Source of the DNA: Acidobacteriota bacterium
Lineage (GTDB): Bacteria; Acidobacteriota; Terriglobia; Terriglobales; Acidobacteriaceae
NCBI GenBank assembly: GCA_021779935.1
Contig: JAJXZT010000072.1
Span: 1 to 43,509, forward strand
Direction of reading: 5' to 3'
Length of the DNA stretch: 43,509 nt
Each line of letters begins with the position of its first letter. Within the stretch, counting starts at the first letter, position 1. The translations under genes and the position numbers were made by a program. Positions 6,613 through 14,921 of the stretch are shown in pieces. The notes below the pieces were generated by a model. That model made no database searches. It saw nothing but the letters and a program-made list of their open reading frames with translations, and had not been told where the DNA came from.

Positions 6613-8241
6613 ATGGCCCTGAATCAGCTCTATTACGGCGACAACCTCAAGGTCCTCCGCGACTACATCCGCGACGAATCCGTAGACCTCATCTATCTCG
6701 ATCCGCCCTTCAACAGCCGTCAGGACTACAACGTCCTTTTCAAGGAAAAGGACAGGACAGAGTCGGCAGCACAAATCACCGCCTTTGAGGACACTTGGGA
6801 GTGGTCAGTAGAGTCTCAGAGAGTCTGTGAGCAAATTATCGAGCGTGGTGGCAAGGTATCGGAAGTCATTCAGGCCTTCCGCACCTTCCTCGGTCATAGC
6901 GACATGATGGCCTACCTCGCCATGATGGCCCCGCGCCTCATCGAACTCCACCGTGTCCTCAAGCCAACCGGATCGATCTACCTCCACTGTGATCCGACCG
7001 CCAGCCATTACCTGAAAATGCTGATGGATGCGGTGTTCGGGCCGTCGCAGTTTCGCAGCAACATTATTTGGAAGCGCACTAGCAGCCACAGTAATGCATC
7101 CCGCAGGTACGGCGCCGTCAATGACGACCTTCTCTTTTACGTGAAGACCGACGCGTACACTTTCAATGTTCAATACGTCCCGTACTCACAAGAATATTTG
7201 GATGGCTTCTATAGGCACGTAGACGAGAACGGACGACGATACCGTATTAGCGATCTCAGAAATCCAAGTGTTAGGCCAAATCTCCAATACGAATACAAGG
7301 GCTACAAGCCACATCCAAATGGGTGGGCGGTGTCCAAAGAAAAGATGGAGGAATACGACAAACAAGGCCGACTTTGCTACCCAAAGTCAAAGGATGGGCG
7401 AATCCAACTGAAGCGTTATCTGGATGAGATGCCGGGGATGCACGTATCAAACATCTGGGATGACATTCCGGCAATCCATGCCCAAGCCGCCGAGCGCCTC
7501 GGCTACCCCACACAGAAGCCCGAAGCCCTTCTCGAACGCATCATCAACGCCAGTTCAAACGAAGGCGACATCGTTCTCGACCCCTTCTGCGGCTGTGGCA
7601 CCGCTGTCGTCGCCGCGCAGAATCTCAAGCGTCAGTGGATCGGCATTGACATCACCCATCTCGCCATCGGACTCATCAAGAAGCGTCTTCAGGACAAGTT
7701 CGGCGACGCCATCAAAGGCGCCTACGAAATTCACGGCGAACCCACCGACCTGTCGTCCGCCCGCCGCCTTGCCGAAGAAGACAAATTCCAGTTCGAGGCT
7801 TGGGCGCTCTCGCTCGTCGGCGCGCGCCACGCCGGACAGGTTCGTCGCGGAGCCGATCACGGCATCGACGGTCGCCTCTACTTCCACGACGACAAGAGCG
7901 GCAAGACCAAGCAGATTGTGATTAGCGTAAAGGCCGGAGCCAACGTGCAGGTCGCCCACATCCGCGACTTGCGCGGCGTCATCGAACGGGAAAAGGCTGC
8001 CATCGGTGTGCTCATTACTCTCGAAGAACCGACCAAGCCCATGACGAAGGAAGCCGCCGAAGCCGGTTTCTATAAGTCCCCCAGCTTTGACCGCGAATTC
8101 CCGCGCCTCCAGATCATCACCATCGAACAATTACTGAGCGGTTCCGAAATCCAGCATCCCCGCATGTTGGAGGTCACGTTCAAGCAAGCTCCCAAGGCAA
8201 AATCCGCCAAGGAGGAAAACCTCGCCCTTCCCTTGGAGTAA
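6613..8241 (+). CDS. Adenine-specific DNA methyltransferase fused to a PD-(D/E)XK-like nuclease domain
   Basis: The 542-residue protein begins with a beta-class amino-methyltransferase. Motif IV DPPF (30-33) comes first, then a long target-recognition region, then motif I DPFCGCGTA (from 323); this order marks the beta class of N6-adenine/N4-cytosine enzymes. After about residue 390 a second domain has RRGADHGIDG (D419) and IVISVKAG (S438-V-K440), a PD-(D/E)XK/Mrr-like layout in which the usual acidic or Gln residue before x-Lys is Ser. The start at ATG 6613 (MALNQLYYGDNL) is chosen because similarity begins there; the frame extends 47 codons upstream into the duplicated repeat. No separate restriction gene lies nearby, so this may be a one-polypeptide restriction-modification enzyme or a methyltransferase with a degenerate nuclease. 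Confidence 0.85.
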   Translation: MALNQLYYGDNLKVLRDYIRDESVDLIYLDPPFNSRQDYNVLFKEKDRTESAAQITAFEDTWEWSVESQRVCEQIIERGGKVSEVIQAFRTFLGHSDMMAYLAMMAPRLIELHRVLKPTGSIYLHCDPTASHYLKMLMDAVFGPSQFRSNIIWKRTSSHSNASRRYGAVNDDLLFYVKTDAYTFNVQYVPYSQEYLDGFYRHVDENGRRYRISDLRNPSVRPNLQYEYKGYKPHPNGWAVSKEKMEEYDKQGRLCYPKSKDGRIQLKRYLDEMPGMHVSNIWDDIPAIHAQAAERLGYPTQKPEALLERIINASSNEGDIVLDPFCGCGTAVVAAQNLKRQWIGIDITHLAIGLIKKRLQDKFGDAIKGAYEIHGEPTDLSSARRLAEEDKFQFEAWALSLVGARHAGQVRRGADHGIDGRLYFHDDKSGKTKQIVISVKAGANVQVAHIRDLRGVIEREKAAIGVLITLEEPTKPMTKEAAEAGFYKSPSFDREFPRLQIITIEQLLSGSEIQHPRMLEVTFKQAPKAKSAKEENLALPLE

Positions 8242-8546
8242 CCGTTATTTTGAAGTCGTCATCGTGAGTCGTGTGGTTGCGACTCAGGATCTATACATTT
8301 CTCTTTCCTCCGCGAACCTCCGCGCCCTCTGCGTTTAATTCTTTGTCTTTCCTCCGTGTTCCTTCGTGACCTCCGTGGTAATCCTTCTTGCCTTTGCTGA
8401 CGACCGACGACCATCGGCCGACGGCCATCCCATCACTTGTCAATAGGACGCGGGTCACACATTTCTTGTAGCTATATGATTCCACGGCAAATAGAGTTTC
8501 AAATTCGATGTCACCTTTTACCCCCTCCAACTGCCATACTGGATAT

Positions 8547-8592
8547 AGAGGGGCTTGGTGCCGCATTCCGGTGCCAGGCCCCTCTGCTTTTG
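8547..8592 (+). terminator. Probable transcription terminator
   Basis: AGAGGGGCTTGG (8547-8558) pairs with CCAGGCCCCTCT (8574-8585) along 12 positions with one G-T wobble, followed by GCTTTTG. It lies about 300 bases after the methyltransferase stop and ahead of the palindrome, so it may close that long transcript or an unseen small RNA. Confidence 0.5.
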
Positions 8593-8601
8593 AGCTAACA
8601 C

Positions 8602-8652
8602 CTTTAGAATCTAATATCTACAGGGAATTCCCCTAAATATTAGATTCTAAAG
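8602..8652. repeat. 51-bp near-perfect palindrome upstream of the zinc-motif gene
   Basis: CTTTAGAATCTAATAT (8602-8617) and ATATTAGATTCTAAAG (8637-8652) are perfect 16-bp inverses. The 19-base centre holds its own palindrome, GGGAATTCCC (8623-8632). It is strikingly AT-rich against its surroundings and ends 23 bases before the next start codon, so an operator or a 5'-leader hairpin is plausible. Confidence 0.9.
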
Positions 8653-8675
8653 TATTTAAAAATATAGGGGGGGGT

Positions 8676-9200
8676 ATGTCGAACCAACAATCCGAAAAAT
8701 CTCAAGTCAATCTCTGTCGCCATGTCTTTGCCAACGGCGAAATCTGCAGGGCCATTGCCGTCCGGAGGGGCGAGTACTGTCACTGGCATCTTGAAGCCAT
8801 GTTGCGAAAGGAGGCTGGTGAAAAGCATGTGCGATGGTCAGAGTCCATTCATGGACTCACCTTGCCACTCATCGAGGATCCACACGCACTCCAGCAAGCC
8901 ATCGTTGACACGCTCAATGCCATCGTCGAGGGCCGCCTTGGATCGCAAAAAGGCAAGCTCATGCTCTATGGTCTCCAGCTTGCGCTCTCTAATGTTCATT
9001 ACCTTCAGCGCCTCGAGCCTGTCGGGAAGAAAACGCTCAGTAGTTGTCCCATCTGGTCCCATGGATTCTGCAAAAAACGACGCAGCGGCGAGACCGAGGC
9101 AGGCGCCTGTGATCCTTGTGAATTTCTCGAGGCTCGATCGAAAAACCTTCTTGCCGGGGACGCACCTGCCACGGACGCTGCTCCCTCCAGGCGCAAGTGA
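8676..9200 (+). CDS. Hypothetical protein with a CxxxxxxxxC...CxxH zinc-finger-like motif
   Basis: In this 174-residue protein, residues 14-40 give C-x8-C-x10-C-x2-H (LCRHVFANGEIC then YCHWH), a likely zinc site. A helical segment follows (DPHALQQAIVDTLNAIVEGR, then GKLMLYGLQLALSNVHYLQR), and then a low-complexity Lys/Arg/Ala tail. Proteins of this plan are, to my knowledge, common and uncharacterised in Acidobacteria. There is no normal Shine-Dalgarno: the ATG is preceded by a run of eight G one base away, and a 51-bp palindrome lies just upstream. It ends 12 bases before the MoaD-MoaE gene, so the two may share a transcript. The function is unknown; nucleic-acid binding is only an inference from the zinc motif. 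Confidence 0.65.
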   Translation: MSNQQSEKSQVNLCRHVFANGEICRAIAVRRGEYCHWHLEAMLRKEAGEKHVRWSESIHGLTLPLIEDPHALQQAIVDTLNAIVEGRLGSQKGKLMLYGLQLALSNVHYLQRLEPVGKKTLSSCPIWSHGFCKKRRSGETEAGACDPCEFLEARSKNLLAGDAPATDAAPSRRK

Positions 9201-9212
9201 TATCTTTTCTCT

Positions 9213-9959
9213 ATGCGGGTGCGTGTCGTCTTCTTTGGAATACTCAAGGATCTCGCCGGCTGTGCCGCGCAGGAGCTCGAACTTCCTGCCAACGCCACGG
9301 CCGCCGATGCCTGGACCTTTCTCGCGCGCCAGCACGTCACCTTCGAGCGCTTTGCCGGTTCCGTTGCGATTGCCGTCAACCACCACTACTCTTCCGGCGA
9401 CACGGTGTTGAAACAGTCAGATGAGATCGCGCTGCTTCCGCCCGTGAGCGGGGGGCTTGGCTCCACGGGGGACGGCATGGTTCCCGGTTCCGTCGTACAG
9501 CTGCCTCTGGAAACGGCGCATTGCCGGCTGCAACGCGATCTCATTCGCGCTGATCGTGTCGTCGATCCCATGAAGCGTGGAGAAGATGGCGCCGTCTGCG
9601 TCTTCGACGGTGTCGTGCGCAACAACACGCGCGGCCGTCGCACGCTCTACCTCGAATACGAGGCTTATGCGGAAATGGCCATCGCGCAGATGGAGCAGTT
9701 GGCCGTCGATGCGCTCGCCCGGTTCTCCGTTCGCAGCGTGCGTCTCGTGCATCGCGTCGGACGCCTGGAGATTGGCGACACCAGCGTGCTCATCATCGTT
9801 GCTTCGGCCCATCGCGCCGCCGCCTTCGACGCCTGTCGCTGGCTCATCGACACCCTCAAGCGCACGGTGCCGGTCTGGAAGAAGGAATACTTCGAGGATG
9901 GCGCGGTCTGGGCCGATGGCGAACCCTTTCCGCCGGAGATTCCGACGGCAGGGAAGTAG
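9213..9959 (+). CDS. moaX: MoaD-MoaE fusion (molybdopterin synthase, both subunits)
   Basis: This 248-residue protein contains both halves of molybdopterin synthase. Residues 1-81 are a MoaD ubiquitin-like domain (MRVRVVFFGILKDLAG to LLPPVSGG). Its Gly80-Gly81 pair, normally the free C-terminus that carries the thiocarboxylate, is here internal. A linker follows (about 82-105), then MoaE with GAVCVFDGVVRNNTRGR, a shared HR.GRL segment, TLKRTVPVWKKE (active-site lysines) and a C-terminal PP. The complex converts cyclic pyranopterin monophosphate to molybdopterin. Mycobacterial MoaX, the same fusion, is known to be cleaved after the Gly-Gly; the same processing is inferred here. No other moa gene is in the window. 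The ATG at 9213 has only a weak ribosome-binding site. Confidence 0.93.
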   Translation: MRVRVVFFGILKDLAGCAAQELELPANATAADAWTFLARQHVTFERFAGSVAIAVNHHYSSGDTVLKQSDEIALLPPVSGGLGSTGDGMVPGSVVQLPLETAHCRLQRDLIRADRVVDPMKRGEDGAVCVFDGVVRNNTRGRRTLYLEYEAYAEMAIAQMEQLAVDALARFSVRSVRLVHRVGRLEIGDTSVLIIVASAHRAAAFDACRWLIDTLKRTVPVWKKEYFEDGAVWADGEPFPPEIPTAGK

Positions 9960-10005
9960 CGTGTTTCTTTGAGATATCGTTACGCGGAGTCGAACGGGTA
10001 ATAAC

Positions 10006-11034
10006 GTGGAATCGGTGACTTCAAGAACCTCGGTTGGAATCCTGCTCTCTCTCGTGCTTCTGCTTGGGCTGAGCGTCGCGGCGCAGAACAATCCTGTTCC
10101 GCGTCCGCCCAACGATCGCCAAAAGCCCGCGCAGACTGCCGTTCCGCATCCGCCCGAGTCCCCGCAGGAATCGCAGGAAGCTCCCGCGGCAACCTTCAAG
10201 GTCAACGTCAAGCTCGTCAACGTTCTCGCCACCGTCACGGACGCCGACGGCGCGCCCATCGGTGGTTTAAATAAGGATGACTTCCAGGTTTACGAAGACG
10301 ATGTCCCGCAGAAAATCGCCGTCTTCGATCGCGAGACTGGAATGCCGCTCTCCATCATCATGGGCATTGACACCAGTCTGAGCACGCGCAAGGATCTTCC
10401 GCTCGAACTCGACTCCGCGCGTCGCTTTGCCAACACCATTCTGCGTCCCGTCGATGCGCTCGCCATCTACCGGTTCAGCGATACCGTCGAGGAAGTGCAG
10501 CCTTTCACGTCGAACCTTCAGGACATCGACCGCAGTCTGCGTCGCGTTCGTTCCGGAACTTCGACCGCGCTCTACGACGCCATCTATCTTGCCTCGCGCG
10601 CGCTCTATAAGCGGCAAGGAAGAAAGGTCCTCGTCCTTATCACCGATGGCGGAGATACGGCGAGTTCCGTCAACTATCAGGATGCGCTTCGCGCCGCGCA
10701 AACCGCGCAGGCCATCATCTACTCCATCATCATGGTGCCCATCGAGGCCAGTGCTGGACGCGACCTTGGCGGCGAACACGCTCTCATTCAGCTCTCTCAC
10801 GATACCGGCGGAAAGTATTACTACGCCACTTCGCTCTCCGAACTCGAGTCGGCCTTCCATCAGATCTCCGACGAGCTCCGCACGCAGTATCTTCTCGGCT
10901 ATTATCCCAGCCGAACCGGCTACGACTTCCGCCACATAAGGGTGGAAATCGTTCCCCATCCCGGCGATCCTTCTTCCACTCCCGGACTCAAGGTGCGCAG
11001 CCGTTCCGGCTACTACACCAGCAAGCTTGAGTAG
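10006..11034 (+). CDS. Secreted VWA-domain protein (VWFA-related Acidobacterial domain)
   Basis: The 342-residue protein starts with a signal peptide (hydrophobic GILLSLVLLLGLSVA, cleavage near AAQN) and a Pro/Gln-rich linker to about residue 60. A domain with VNVKLVNVLATVTDADG and LNKDDFQVYEDDVPQKI follows, then a von Willebrand A fold with the MIDAS motif DTSLS (about 124-128) and ITDGGDTAS. This matches the acidobacterial VWFA-related family, thought to be exported and adhesive or metal-binding. It ends in RSRSGYYTS. Translation appears to start at GTG 10006, with no strong Shine-Dalgarno. It is a single gene before a 504-bp gap. Its partner and role are unknown. Confidence 0.88.
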   Translation: MESVTSRTSVGILLSLVLLLGLSVAAQNNPVPRPPNDRQKPAQTAVPHPPESPQESQEAPAATFKVNVKLVNVLATVTDADGAPIGGLNKDDFQVYEDDVPQKIAVFDRETGMPLSIIMGIDTSLSTRKDLPLELDSARRFANTILRPVDALAIYRFSDTVEEVQPFTSNLQDIDRSLRRVRSGTSTALYDAIYLASRALYKRQGRKVLVLITDGGDTASSVNYQDALRAAQTAQAIIYSIIMVPIEASAGRDLGGEHALIQLSHDTGGKYYYATSLSELESAFHQISDELRTQYLLGYYPSRTGYDFRHIRVEIVPHPGDPSSTPGLKVRSRSGYYTSKLE

Positions 11035-11538
11035 CCGTTCGGTGCCCTTATAGCTACAGGAATAACACCTTTCGGTTGGTATATCTTAATACGATATATT
11101 CATCACTTTTAGGTAGTTCTACAAATTTAGGGATAACCGATTTTGGATAATCCAAATTCACGGAAGTGAAATATTTGGTGTAACAACTAAACTCCGCAGA
11201 ATCAATGGCCCGCGATTGTCGCAGGTTTGGTATTCCGAATGCTCTAGTAATACCGCGATGCCTGCTCAAAGGTGTCTCAACCTAGACCGGACTTAACCGG
11301 CGGAGATTTTGACAAACTGCAACAACTGCCGCAAATTGCGGATTCATCGCCGTTCCTCCTGCCACCGAACTCAGGGGCTGATCGCATCTTTGGAAGATAG
11401 CAAGTGGAGTACCACCAAGGTATTAATCGTGCGCTTGGGCGCTTGCCACTTCCGAACAACCGATTAACCCGCGTCCCGTAATTCATTACGCGGATATTCC
11501 AGCGGCATTTCTCGCTGCCGCTGATTCACGAGGTACGT
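11035..11538. other. 504-bp AT-richer intergenic region upstream of the TonB receptor
   Basis: No credible gene is visible; the two leftward frames (11054-11269, 11277-11486) lack family features and ribosome-binding sites. The left half is much more AT-rich than the flanks and holds a TATATC/GATATA inverted repeat (11080-11098). A TTGACA (11309-11314) lies 17 bases before CAAATT (11332-11337), a possible but weak promoter. Near the right end are CGTAAT-TC-ATTACG (11477-11490) and an AGCGGCA/TGCCGCT hairpin (11501-11522), just ahead of the receptor's GAGGT ribosome-binding site. Confidence 0.5.
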
Positions 11539-14500
11539 ATGAGTAAATTCCGGAACCTTACAATTAGGTTCTCAGCTATTGTTGCCCTTTTCCTGCTGGC
11601 CTTTACTGTCCAGCTTGCAGCGCAGTCGACCGTGTCCGGTGGCATTGCTGGAACAGTCACCGATCCAACTGGCGCCGTCGTTCCCAACGCCAAAGTCACT
11701 CTCAAGAGCGTCGATTCTGGGCAATCGCAGGCCACAACGACAAATGCCACTGGCGCGTACCGCTTTGCTCTTCTGAAGCCGGGCCGCTACACCGTGTCGG
11801 CAACAGAGAAGGGTTTCCGTACCACTACGGCCACGGCCGCTGTCTCGATTGGGCAGTCGACGCGTGCGGACATTAAGCTTTCGGTCGGCGAGTCCTCGCA
11901 GACCGTCGAAGTCTCCGCGCAGACTCCGATGGTGCAGACCGATAGCGGTAACACGCAGACGAGCTACAACACCCAGCAGATCGATGCGCTTCCCAACCCG
12001 GGCGGCGATATTACCTACGTGGCTTCCACCACACCTGGCATCGCGCTTAATACCTCGTCCGGTGGCGGATACGGCAACTTTACGTCGAATGGCATTCCCG
12101 CCACTTCGAATAGCTTCACCGTCAACGGCACGGATGAAATGGATCCGTATCTGAACCTCAATAACTCGGGCGCCAGCAACCTCACGCTGGGAGCCAACGA
12201 GTTATCGGATGCCACGGTCACCACGAACGGCTATTCCGGTGAATATGGCCGTAACGCCGGTGCGCAGATCAACTACACTACCAAGTCCGGCACCAACAAG
12301 TTCCACGGCAATGCCAGTTACGATTACACCGGCGCGTCCATGATGGCTCGCGACTGGTTCGCCAACGGTGGCGCTGGCACGCAGGTCTACCAACCGAATC
12401 CGAATGCGCAGGATCAGCAGTGGGCAGCCTCCATCGGCGGTCCCATCGTTAAGAACAAAACGTTCTTCTTTGTGGACACCGAGGGCCTGCACTACAAACT
12501 GCCGACCAGCGCCCAGGTAGATATCCCTAGCCCGTACTATCAGCAAGGTACGCTCACTGGCGATCCGGCTTTCCTTGCCGCTGTCGGCGGCACGCCGCTG
12601 CCGGCTGCCGAAGTTCCGTTCTACCAGAGCATGTTCAACCTCTATAACAACGCTCCGGGCGCTTCCGGGGCCGTGCCAGTTGCTGGCAATCCCTACATCA
12701 ATACCTTCCGCTCGCTCGGCACGAACGTCGCGCATGAGTGGCTTCTGATCGGCCGTATTGACCAGCAGTTCTCTCAGAACGACAAGGTGTTCTTCCGTTA
12801 CAAGACCGATCATGGCCTCCAGCCGACCTACACGGATCCCATTAACTCGGCGTTCAACGCGGAGAGCGTTCAGCCCTCTTATGAAGGTCAGTTGAACTGG
12901 TCGCACATCTTCACTCCGAATATGGTCAACCAGTTCCTCGCCTCTGGCTCTTACTACAGCGCGATCTTCCGCTCTGTGGACCAGGCCAAGGCGACGGCTT
13001 TGTTCCCGTACAACAGCATTTTCAACGCTGACTTCACGGGTCTTGGCGGTGAAAACTTCGTATTTCCTCAGGGCCGCAACGTCACCCAGTACCAGATGGT
13101 GGATGACCTGTCGTGGACGAAGGGAGCTCATGCTTTGAAGTTCGGCGTCAATTTCCGCCGCAACGATGTCTCCGACTATTCGTACAGCGAGACCTATGTC
13201 ACGCCGGTGGTCGCCGAGCTTGGCCTTGGCAGCTTCGCCAGCGGTGTTTGGGACTACTACAGCCAGAACTTCCCGTCGCGGCTGAGCCAGCCCTTCTCGC
13301 TCTTCAGTATCGGCTTGTACGCGCAAGACACGTGGACGGTTTCTCCGAAACTGGTGCTCACGCTTGCCCTCCGCGCCGATCACAACGGCAACCCGAAGTG
13401 CATTACCAACTGCTTCGCCGAACTGACAACCACGTTCGACAAGCTCTCGCACGACGCCAGTGTTCCTTACAATCAAGCCATCCAGAACGGTCTTAACAGC
13501 GCCTTCCGCGGCATCGAATCCATTGTTTGGCAGCCGCGCTTCGGATTCGCCTACACGCCGTTCGGCAACTCCAACACCGCGATCCGTGGCGGATTCGGGA
13601 TGTTCTCCGACCTCTTCCCCGGTACGATGGCGGAGTACTTCTCCAGCAACCTGCCCCAGGTCGCATCGTTCAACGTCTTTGGCGGTTATGCGGCTCCTAA
13701 CTATCCAGGCAGCGCGCAGAGCGACGCGGCAGCGGCGAACGCCGCGTTCCAGCAGCAATTCGCCAATGGCGGCACTCTTGCCTCCATTACGAATGCTCTG
13801 AATGCGCAGAACGTTCCGTTCTTCCCACCTTCAATAAACGTCATGGCGAACAACGTCACCAACCCCAAGTACCTGAAGTGGAACTTTGAGGTTGAGCACG
13901 CGATCGGTACTCGCAACTCGGTTACCCTTGACTATGAGGGGAACCACGGGTATGACCTCTTCATCGAAAACGGTGGTCTCAACGCTTACACCACGAATAA
14001 CATGCCGGGATTCCCGACTGCCGCTCCCGATCCGCGTTTTGGAACGGTCTTGCAGTACGGCAACACCGGACGTTCAAACTACAACGGGCTGACTGCGTCG
14101 TTCACACGCCGCTACTCCACCCTGACACTGAATACCAGCTATACTTGGAGCCACTCGCTTGACGATGTCTCCGGAGTTGCTGGCGAGTACTACAGCTACC
14201 ACAACTCGATCACAACACAAATCAACCCCTATAACCTCGCTGCGAGCTATGGCAATTCGGACTACGATATTCGCCACTACTTCCAGGCGACGTATACGTA
14301 CATTCCGAAGCATCGCTTCAGCAATGCCATCCTGAACAACGTTCTGAGCGGCTGGTTGATGTCCCAGACATTCTTCGTCCGTTCGGGCCTCCCGTTCTCG
14401 GTGTTTGACAGCTCGGTTCCCAATTCAGATGTGCTCAACTACACCGGCACCCTGCTGGCGAACTACAGCGGTGGTGGATCGTCTTGCAACTCGCCGTACC

Positions 14501-14835
14501 ATGCTTGTCTGACCGCCGCCGACTTCACTTCGCCGTCGACGGCTGGCCTGGTTACCAATCAGCGCCGCAATCAGTTCCGCGGTCCGGGCTACTTTGACTC
14601 GGATCTGAACCTGACGAAGAGCTTCCACCTGCGTGAAGGCACGTACTTCACGCTGGGCGCGCAGGCGTTCAACGTCTTCAATCATCCGAACTTCGGCGCC
14701 CCGGTTGCTGACTTGGCGAGTTCGCAGTTCGGCACCATTCAAAATACGGTTTCTCCGCCGACCAGTCCGTTCGGTGCGTTTGCCGGTGTCGCTTCCGGCC
14801 GTATCGTGCAGATTCAGGCGAAGTTCAACTTCTAG
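11539..14835 (+). CDS. Oar-like TonB-dependent outer-membrane receptor
   Basis: This 1,098-residue protein has a signal peptide (MSKFRNLTIRF, then a hydrophobic core to VQLAAQS). A carboxypeptidase-regulatory-like beta-sandwich (about 32-115: GGIAGTVTDPTGAVVPNAKV to GRYTVSATEKGF) and a plug domain follow (about 120-230, with NGTDEMDPY). The rest is a long 22-strand-type barrel ending VQIQAKFNF, the terminal Phe expected for outer-membrane insertion. Acidobacteria carry many such Oar-like receptors, presumed to import large carbohydrates or metal chelates with TonB-ExbBD; the substrate here is unknown. The ATG at 11539 follows GAGGT by four bases. The gene stands alone, behind a long 5' region and before a strong terminator, so it may be individually regulated. 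Confidence 0.93.
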   Translation: MSKFRNLTIRFSAIVALFLLAFTVQLAAQSTVSGGIAGTVTDPTGAVVPNAKVTLKSVDSGQSQATTTNATGAYRFALLKPGRYTVSATEKGFRTTTATAAVSIGQSTRADIKLSVGESSQTVEVSAQTPMVQTDSGNTQTSYNTQQIDALPNPGGDITYVASTTPGIALNTSSGGGYGNFTSNGIPATSNSFTVNGTDEMDPYLNLNNSGASNLTLGANELSDATVTTNGYSGEYGRNAGAQINYTTKSGTNKFHGNASYDYTGASMMARDWFANGGAGTQVYQPNPNAQDQQWAASIGGPIVKNKTFFFVDTEGLHYKLPTSAQVDIPSPYYQQGTLTGDPAFLAAVGGTPLPAAEVPFYQSMFNLYNNAPGASGAVPVAGNPYINTFRSLGTNVAHEWLLIGRIDQQFSQNDKVFFRYKTDHGLQPTYTDPINSAFNAESVQPSYEGQLNWSHIFTPNMVNQFLASGSYYSAIFRSVDQAKATALFPYNSIFNADFTGLGGENFVFPQGRNVTQYQMVDDLSWTKGAHALKFGVNFRRNDVSDYSYSETYVTPVVAELGLGSFASGVWDYYSQNFPSRLSQPFSLFSIGLYAQDTWTVSPKLVLTLALRADHNGNPKCITNCFAELTTTFDKLSHDASVPYNQAIQNGLNSAFRGIESIVWQPRFGFAYTPFGNSNTAIRGGFGMFSDLFPGTMAEYFSSNLPQVASFNVFGGYAAPNYPGSAQSDAAAANAAFQQQFANGGTLASITNALNAQNVPFFPPSINVMANNVTNPKYLKWNFEVEHAIGTRNSVTLDYEGNHGYDLFIENGGLNAYTTNNMPGFPTAAPDPRFGTVLQYGNTGRSNYNGLTASFTRRYSTLTLNTSYTWSHSLDDVSGVAGEYYSYHNSITTQINPYNLAASYGNSDYDIRHYFQATYTYIPKHRFSNAILNNVLSGWLMSQTFFVRSGLPFSVFDSSVPNSDVLNYTGTLLANYSGGGSSCNSPYHACLTAADFTSPSTAGLVTNQRRNQFRGPGYFDSDLNLTKSFHLREGTYFTLGAQAFNVFNHPNFGAPVADLASSQFGTIQNTVSPPTSPFGAFAGVASGRIVQIQAKFNF

Positions 14836-14852
14836 CTTCATGTTGTCCACTG

Positions 14853-14884
14853 GCGGCGGGCCGAAAGGTTCGCCGCGTTTTTTT
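14853..14884 (+). terminator. Strong intrinsic terminator after the TonB receptor
   Basis: GCGGCGGGCC (14853-14862) pairs with GGTTCGCCGC (14867-14876) around a GAAA tetraloop, with two G-U pairs, followed by GTTTTTTT. It begins 17 bases after the receptor stop. It is the clearest rho-independent terminator in the window. Confidence 0.9.
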
Positions 14885-14921
14885 GCCCAGAAAATCGGCA
14901 TTCCACACGTCCACATGTAGA

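Larger units (their letters stand above)
8242..8675. other. 434-bp intergenic region rich in repeats
   Basis: From left to right it holds: a dispersed repeat related to 4327-4384 (about 8248-8305); a 'CCTCCGCG..CCTCTGCG..CCTCCGTG' tract of the kind often translated by mistake; a 12-bp stem terminator (8547-8585); a 51-bp palindrome (8602-8652); and a G8 tract (8667-8674) abutting the next start. The leftward open frame through it (8291-8566) reads the repeat and was not accepted as a gene. Confidence 0.6.

Noticed and set aside
8291-8566. Leftward 91-codon frame after the methyltransferase
   Set aside because: Its second half (HGGHEGTRRKDKELNAEGAE) is the well-known spurious translation of a dispersed non-coding repeat.
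12202-13758. Leftward 518-codon open frame opposite the TonB receptor
   Set aside because: Arg/Val-rich shadow translation without motifs; the receptor reading is clear.
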